Shown: in pieces, positions 58,151 to 64,000 of the stretch
Layout of the letters: the number at the start of each line of letters is the position of its first letter
Position numbering within the stretch: the stretch's first letter is position 1
Assembly: GCA_000469685.2 (NCBI GenBank)
Contig: LS997562.1
Coordinates: 25,171,254 to 25,235,253 of the forward strand
Direction of reading: 5' to 3'
DNA length: 64,000 nt
Source of the DNA: Haemonchus contortus
Taxonomy: Eukaryota; Nematoda; Chromadorea; Rhabditida; Trichostrongylidae
Notes under the pieces: model-generated
What the model saw: only the letters and a program-made list of their open reading frames with translations
What the model was told of the DNA's origin: nothing
The model's database searches: none
Made by a program: the position numbers and the translations under genes

Positions 58151-59550
58151 TACGTATTAGTACGCTTTCGACCCAAAAATCAGGATCAAGTGAGGTCAAG
58201 ATGAATAGTTTTGCTTTCTCGAACGCGAGTGATACCCCTGTTTAATGGGCGAGCAGCAGAAGGCTAGTTTAGCTAGGCGACTCCCAAAAAATAGGTTGAG
58301 ATCATGAGCCTCGGCCACATTCTCTTTGAGCTTCTGAGATTGTATCAAGTAAGTGGACCGCTTACCCAAACTGCTCTTAGGAATATGTAGCACGCCCCGG
58401 GATAGAGCGAACCTTGCAAGATTAAATACTGATTAAAACAAATCACTCCCATTTCGAACAATAATTGATGTGCTCACCAGCAGAACAATGTCATAGCAAT
58501 TGTCCATTCTACCAACCACGAGTGTCGCCCGACTGACTGCACTCGTGAAGCTCTGACTGTGAGGAAGGTCATATGCCTGTTTGGGTACTCCTGTAGGTGT
58601 CTCAGGCTAGCAGCTCGATACGTCACAATGTACACAATAAGTGAAAGTCTCATAGGCTTTTTCCTCTGCAGCCATTCTGTTTTGGAATGTATTTCTCAAC
58701 ACATAGCGTTTGAAGACCGCTGAACAAATACAGGAAGCACCGTGTGGATATAACAACGGCCCCTCCCGGAAGAGCATCATCTTTCCTTCTGATCACTTCA
58801 GTTCCACCTGCTATCTTTGCTGTGTCTGATAGATAAAAGTGCTACTAATCATAATGACTCCTCGCTTAAGCTGAGTCACCGGTCATCTCTAAGAGGACTC
58901 CAGAAGAATGCGCTCTTCGCATGACCTATTAATCTGTATACATTGAGTTCGAGTTCACTAACATATGTATTTCCATCATTGCAGATGACCTTGGTAACCT
59001 TCTTCTGAAAAGGAGTTGCAGTCTTTCAGATATGTTCCTGAAACTTTGCTATGCTTCGCTAAAGGTTTATTCAGAAGAGGCCTACCCCTCTCACCCCAGC
59101 ACCTCTGTCTAGGGCTTACGTCGACCTAACATGATTCAACCAACTTTCATGAGTTATGAGGACAGGACAGAATATAGCATTGTACCGACTGAGTTTTATG
59201 CTTTCTCAGTGTTAAAGTGTTCATGGTGCGAGCAAACCCCACAAAATCACAAAAATGCCCCACTGTGACCAAATAACGTAGCTGAGTATCGAGAAATACC
59301 CATCAGAAGTTGAAGTAAAGTTATTCCAATCTCACTCATTACTTTTCTCCACTGCACATGACTGCATGGCGAAATGAGTGAAATTGAGCTTAAGTTTAGT
59401 GGTGACAAGGGAGCAGAAGCCACTCAGATCCTCCCTACCGTACTCTATGAGCTCTGATTTAGATCAGTGAGCTTTCCCTTCGGATTCGATTGAGGAAAAA
59501 AACGCGTGAGGTGATTCTACCCACGCTAGTTCCCTCTGCCCCAGCCGAGC
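58151..59550. other. No gene recognised
   Basis: No ORF above about 65 codons and no repeat partner was noticed. Confidence 0.45.
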
Positions 59551-59616
59551 AGTTGTATGACTCATGAGTTGCAAATTCACGCGAGAACATCCGCAAAGTA
59601 CATTACCCATTGTTTT

Positions 59617-59910
59617 CAGTTAGACCAATCAATTTCTATATTCAAAAAGAGGGACTATGAATCCGAACTCGTTTTGGGTAAATCTGTCCCCTTACCAGAT
59701 CAAATATTACTATCGGAAATAACAGTATTTTGTGAGGGTCGACAAAAAGCTCAGTGTGAAAAGTACGGATGTTTTTGTTCCGACTGTTGTCATTATGAGT
59801 CATCAAATCGTACTGGTTCCCAAACGATGACTATTCGAGATCGTTACAGGCTCGATATTCATTTTGTAATGTGGCCTCGCTTTATCTCTTTTGGAGTATG
59901 GAAACATTAA
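59617..59910 (+). CDS. Possible exon of unknown gene, cysteine-rich
   Basis: A good acceptor (ccattgttttcag) opens a frame of about 97 codons ending TAA. It includes LVLGKSVPLPDQILLSEITV and a Cys cluster, CEKYGCFCSDCCHYESSN. No family was recognised. Length and acceptor make it one of the better unassigned exon candidates in the right part of the window. Confidence 0.3.
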   Translation, partial: QLDQSISIFKKRDYESELVLGKSVPLPDQILLSEITVFCEGRQKAQCEKYGCFCSDCCHYESSNRTGSQTMTIRDRYRLDIHFVMWPRFISFGVWKH

Positions 59911-61344
59911 AATCAATTGTTATACGTAAGCATGACATCTTACAATTCACAATCAGTTTGCAGCCAGCGAAAGCTGCCGAGTAGTACCCTCTAGATCCCC
60001 TTCTTCACCACCCTTTCCTTTATTTCAGCTCAGCTTCATGAGCTAATGTTAAACGTTTGTTCCCTTCCCAGAACCTGCATAAGAAGGCCTAACTCCTTGT
60101 TCGCTCCGGCTTATTCGAGAACAACCCTTTTCTAGTCGAGCGCCACCACCCGAGAATCCTTCTGCATTCTGACTCCAGGAAAATATGTACGAGTTGGAGC
60201 TGATCATTGTGCCCGTTGCTTAAGGAGCTCTCATTCCTGTAGACTACGACAGGCGCATAGATTAGCGGCTCTCCTTTATCCTTTCCTGCCGAGTTTTTCC
60301 GCTTCATCCGCCTGATTCGAACCTCAGCTGTTCGGCTTTGTAGATACAGTTGTATCGGTCGAAGTCGACCTCTTCGATTCGAACTCTGATCCAATATGCA
60401 GACTCTGAAGAATTAGATGAGCTTTCGTAGTGTCTTCCAAAGGCAATCGTCAATTCTTCTCTGATCACCAACTCCAATTTGATTATTTTCCAGCTAAAAA
60501 TTTATTTGTTCCAACTCTGAAAGTTGTTCCAGTTCCTGAACTATCCAATTGCCTGTCTCTCGTTTGGTCCACATTACCGTTAGCAACAATCCATCCCTTT
60601 CGTATTCTCTACCTTCTAATTTGACATTCACTTGTCGGTCTTTTGTAATTCACATAAGTAAATATCTTTATCAAAGTAACTCCCATAGGTGACTGAGCGG
60701 ACCTAAAGAGTCACCAAATTCACAAAAAAGCAGAGTGGTGAGAGTAGTAAGGGCGCTGTGCTGATAATCTGCATTCCGTTCCTCAACCCTGAGCTCTCTA
60801 GATTTGGGTGAAAGAGTAAGGGAAGAAAGGCCGTTTTCGGAAAGGTCGAGACCTGGAACTGGCCAGTAACCTTTTCTGGTTAGTCCTTCATTAGGATATC
60901 CAGAAAGAGTTCTAATCAATTTTCAGAATACTCCCGACCACCAGCTTACTTGTCAAAGACATTTCCATCGTAGAAAAAGCGTTCTTCTGTGAGGGCTGCC
61001 GAACTCCTAAAAATTGTGGTGTGTTTTAATAAACATGAATAAAATTGAAGAATGCAAACGAAGTTCGGTAAGGAGCAACACGGGTACACAACTTAGATGG
61101 TGAAGCAGGGTTCGAAGAGCGAGCTAGAATTCGCCGTGACCTTATCTGAATGATCCTATTAAAGAAGTGTCTTCACTAATTACGCACAATGTTGACTCTC
61201 GACGATCCACAATTTTTCATAAACTCGAGACATTCCTTGATCAGCATCAACCAACATCTGTTTCTTCATTTATTTTCGATTTCGTGTCGTTAGAAATGAG
61301 TTTGATTTATGGAATCTTCGTTTCTATGCAGAAACAGATTGCAG

Positions 61345-61420
61345 ATCATTGGTCATGCAGCTTGCCGTTCCGAGTGTGGTCATTCTCTTCAATTTCATCC
61401 CCTTGATATCAGCCAGGGTA
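61345..61420 (+). CDS. Possible short exon, unassigned
   Basis: The segment lies between acceptor tttctatgcag and donor gtatgt. One frame is hydrophobic (LVMQLAVPSVVILFNFIPLI), like a membrane helix of a chemoreceptor; another reads GHAACRSECGHSLQFHPLDI. The frame cannot be settled without neighbours. Confidence 0.25.
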
Positions 61421-61828
61421 TGTATGCACATTTTTCTGCTTACACAGAATTCATTCAAACTCGTCAAAAATTATTCAAAAGAAGGACTAGTAGGTGATCG
61501 CGTTACCTTAAACTTTGTTTAAAGTCCAGCTCTGTGACGAATGAAAACGTCCGAGCCTAGATGACTGTTGATTTAAAGTTGCTTTTCCTTTACCGAAAAT
61601 ATTCAAGCTTCTCACTTGACATCCGTTCATGATTACAGGAGATTTATTAAAAAACTCGTTGGATTGATCTACCTACGAAAATAGAAATAAGTAAACAAGC
61701 GACAATTTTTTCCTGGACTCTTTCTTTTCCTCCTATTGTTGTTCTCTAAGGGGCACTTGGACGAACTGTTCAGAGATTTCTGCCACTGCGTACAGCTGGC
61801 TACAGCAGTCAGCATGGTAAGCTGTCAG

Positions 61829-62104
61829 CGTGCAACGTGTGCGTGTCGCTGCGAATGAAGCATGTGTACAGCCTCTACAGCGCCGTGAAAACTCGGCCTT
61901 CTTTGGGTGTGCACGTCGGCAAAGCCGATGCCGCATCCCTTGCGCTGTCTTTGAGGGTCACAACTTCATCCCGGACATCGTAAGCTGTACCTGTGGAAAC
62001 TTCCTCATTTTTAATCAAGATGTTCACTTTGCTACTCTTGTTTTTTCGAATATTTATTTCTTCTTCTGCAGCACAATGACCTTGTAGCCCTCACACCTAT
62101 CTAA
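61829..62104 (+). CDS. Possible last two exons of an unknown gene
   Basis: An open frame (about 61829-61979) reads RRENSAFFGCARRQSRCRIP, then CAVFEGHNFIPDI, and ends phase 0 at donor gtaagc. Acceptor ttcttctgcag (ending 62071) continues in phase with HNDLVALTPI and TAA at 62102-62104. Good splice signals on both sides of a 92-base intron support it. The protein family is unknown. Confidence 0.3.
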
Positions 62105-62285
62105 GACTGCCCCTTGTCAAGGTGAGAAGTGACCTAAATCGTACCAAAATTCGCATACACCCTCAAGGATGTGCAAGGACTACCTAACTAAATAATGGTG
62201 TATATTTTAAGAAGTTGTAATTACCTTAAGTTTCTTAGGAACGAGAAATATTACTCCAGTCATAAACTGACCATAGCTTAGTGAC

Positions 62286-62505
62286 AGACGGTGTAGCGGC
62301 AAGTGGCGTCCACTTCGACAGGAACGGGCCAGAGGTCAAACCCCGTACCGATGTCCTTCTAGGCCAACCAAATTTCCATCCTTCCGGGAAACATTGAGTT
62401 GTACATGGTCTGGCCGGCCATACCAAGTGATTGCATCGGACCACATACGCATTCAAAATACCATTACGATTCTGAAAGAAAGTCGACTGCAGTGCGTATC
62501 TCACT
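62286..62505 (+). mobile_element. tRNA-like SINE, copy 3
   Basis: Starts with GACGGTGTAGCGGCAAGTGG and runs through CTAGGCCAACCAAATTTCC, the vertebral blocks of the family. It is more diverged than copies 1 and 2 and lies only about 150 bases before copy 4, in the same orientation. Confidence 0.6.
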
Positions 62506-62657
62506 AAAAAAACAGGGTTGATGGGCGCGTAAATGCTAGCTTCCTTAGAATTAGTATTAGTGTTAGCCTTAAAATGGTTACTGCGATAGTATCAAATATG
62601 CTATTAGCACCGATATTACTATTGCTTTCATAACTAAACTAGCTAATAATAACTACT

Positions 62658-62937
62658 GGAGGGCAGAGGTGGTGTAGTGGCAAGTTACGCTCTATCCCAC
62701 AAGCATGGTCACGGGTCCGACTTACGCCTAGACCAACCAAGCCTTTCATCCCTCCAGATTCCTTCAATTGGTGTCAGACTCGTCTGGGAGGATAAAAGTA
62801 CTGACTTATGTATTGGCTGACCACCGCAAATCATTGTATAGGCATCCAATACGCCACTACGATTCTGAATGGAAATTGAATGTGTACGCATCTCCCAATT
62901 GGGAATGATCAACGTTCATAGACTTTGTCCTTTATCG
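62658..62937 (+). mobile_element. tRNA-like SINE, copy 4
   Basis: Starts GGGCAGAGGTGGTGTAGTGG (A-box-like), passes CACGGGTCCGACTTACGCCT (degenerate B-box) and the shared blocks CTAGACCAACCAAGC and GGAGGATAAAAGTACTGACT. It ends GACTTTGTCCTTTATC. Confidence 0.7.
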
Positions 62938-64000
62938 TTTCATTGAGTTACTGGGCCAAGAGGACTAATCTCCATGGAGTTATTTGATTATACCTCAGTT
63001 TGATTTCGACTTTACGCTTATTGAAAAAGTGTGCAGAAAGGATGATGTAACTACTTGCTGACTATTTCTATGGAAGTTCTAATGAGGAATAATTAAGGGA
63101 AAACCCATCGATATATTCAATCAAGCCGGCAAAGGAGACATAACACAGCTTCGGGCACCTGCTCAAAAAAATGACAAGTGAGTTCCTCGACTAACCTTTC
63201 GGCTTTTTATTCCAGTTGGAAGATTTTTCCTGTGGTTGCGGCAGACTTTCTCATTAAATTTGTTGATAGTAACGGAGTGCTCCTGAAGTTCCCGCTTTCT
63301 ATTTGAACCGAGTGTCGAATTCAGAAAGTGTTCTTTTCGAGAACCAAAATCCTGCACCCTCCAAATGTGAGTTACCATAAACCACTACGAATCATGCAGA
63401 GAGGCCGTGACAATCGTGTGTGTTATTTGTCCTATCGATCCCTGAAACTACAGAATAAGGTGGAAGTGCTCATCCGCTCGAGGTTGGCAATAAGACAATT
63501 TCCTGCACGAATCGTGTATTCTGTAGTTTCCCTACTGCGAGTACTGTGAATGGTCCCCTTCACGATATATTCTGCCGTGCATCCAAGACACCAAATCCCC
63601 GGTACAACTCGCTTTCGAGCACCATCGCACGGTCCCTTACTGGCATTTTGTTGAGACCAGGATCTAGTACATTATTTCCATGATGGAGGAACTCGGAAAA
63701 ATGGGTCCGCTGATCCTACTATTGTCCTCTACTCCAAATCGAATCGTATGCACCAGAGATGTCACCCGAAAAATGTACGTTGCACGACGTTCTCTGTTGT
63801 TTTGTAGCGTTCTCGAGTAGGTAGTAAATCTCCAATCATCTCTTAACACTCGTGGCGGATGGATCCAGGAAAAATCAAATTAAAATACCATAACAGTTTG
63901 TCTGAACACCCTTTTTACTCTTTGATGGATTGTTTAGTGGCAGGCAACATTGTTTTGATAACCGGTTCATAACGGTTGGATCAGCCGAAAGACTTCAAAA
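62938..64000. other. No gene recognised
   Basis: Right edge of the window. The ORFs at 63163-63378 (-) and 63328-63549 (+) show no domain. Confidence 0.4.

Overview
This is a 64 kb window of nuclear DNA from an animal, most probably a parasitic nematode of the hookworm group (Strongylida: Ancylostoma, Necator or a relative). The pointers are short spliced exons with nematode-type introns (some 54 to 67 bases, others kilobases long), a LIM-homeobox gene whose residues best fit nematode LIM-4, mariner-family ends of the kind described for the hookworm 'bandit' element, and a dense mixture of decayed RTE, CR1-like and LTR elements, tRNA-like SINEs and foldback or MITE elements. The species call is inference. 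There are no operons, CRISPR arrays or rRNA genes, and I see no convincing functional tRNA gene.

One gene can be read from start to stop: a lim-4 / LHX6-LHX8-class LIM-homeodomain transcription factor on the + strand (8446-25586). Nine exons keep phase across every junction and give 335 codons: a 79-residue leader, two complete LIM zinc domains, a homeodomain and a short tail. Three introns are large (7.3, 2.7 and 5.3 kb) and carry several small inverted-repeat elements and a LINE tail.

The rest is mostly repeats. 1-8.3 kb holds a GC-hairpin tandem repeat with a CAGA tail, tRNA-like SINEs, a 1.5 kb foldback, a 0.6 kb MITE, a perfect 53-base hairpin and a deleted bandit-like mariner. 25.9-36.7 kb holds a foldback family (one half copy and one full palindrome), LTR ends, a second mariner derivative, a MITE partner, an RTE fragment split by another insertion, and an LTR-type gag region joined to a signal-peptide ORF without pol. 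38-40.4 kb has a third mariner derivative and more copies of the gag-adjacent ORF. At 44.5-46.9 kb a 1266-base mariner with intact ends lies inside one arm of an older inverted-repeat element. 47.9-50.4 kb is a decayed CR1/jockey-type LINE on the - strand.

The right third (50.4-64 kb) is gene-poor. It contains a piece of an SLC2/GLUT-like sugar transporter lacking its middle (54.3-55.4 kb), a few possible but unassigned exons (57.8-62.1 kb) and two more SINEs. The genes do not form a pathway. The window reads as one developmental regulator in a transposon-rich neighbourhood.
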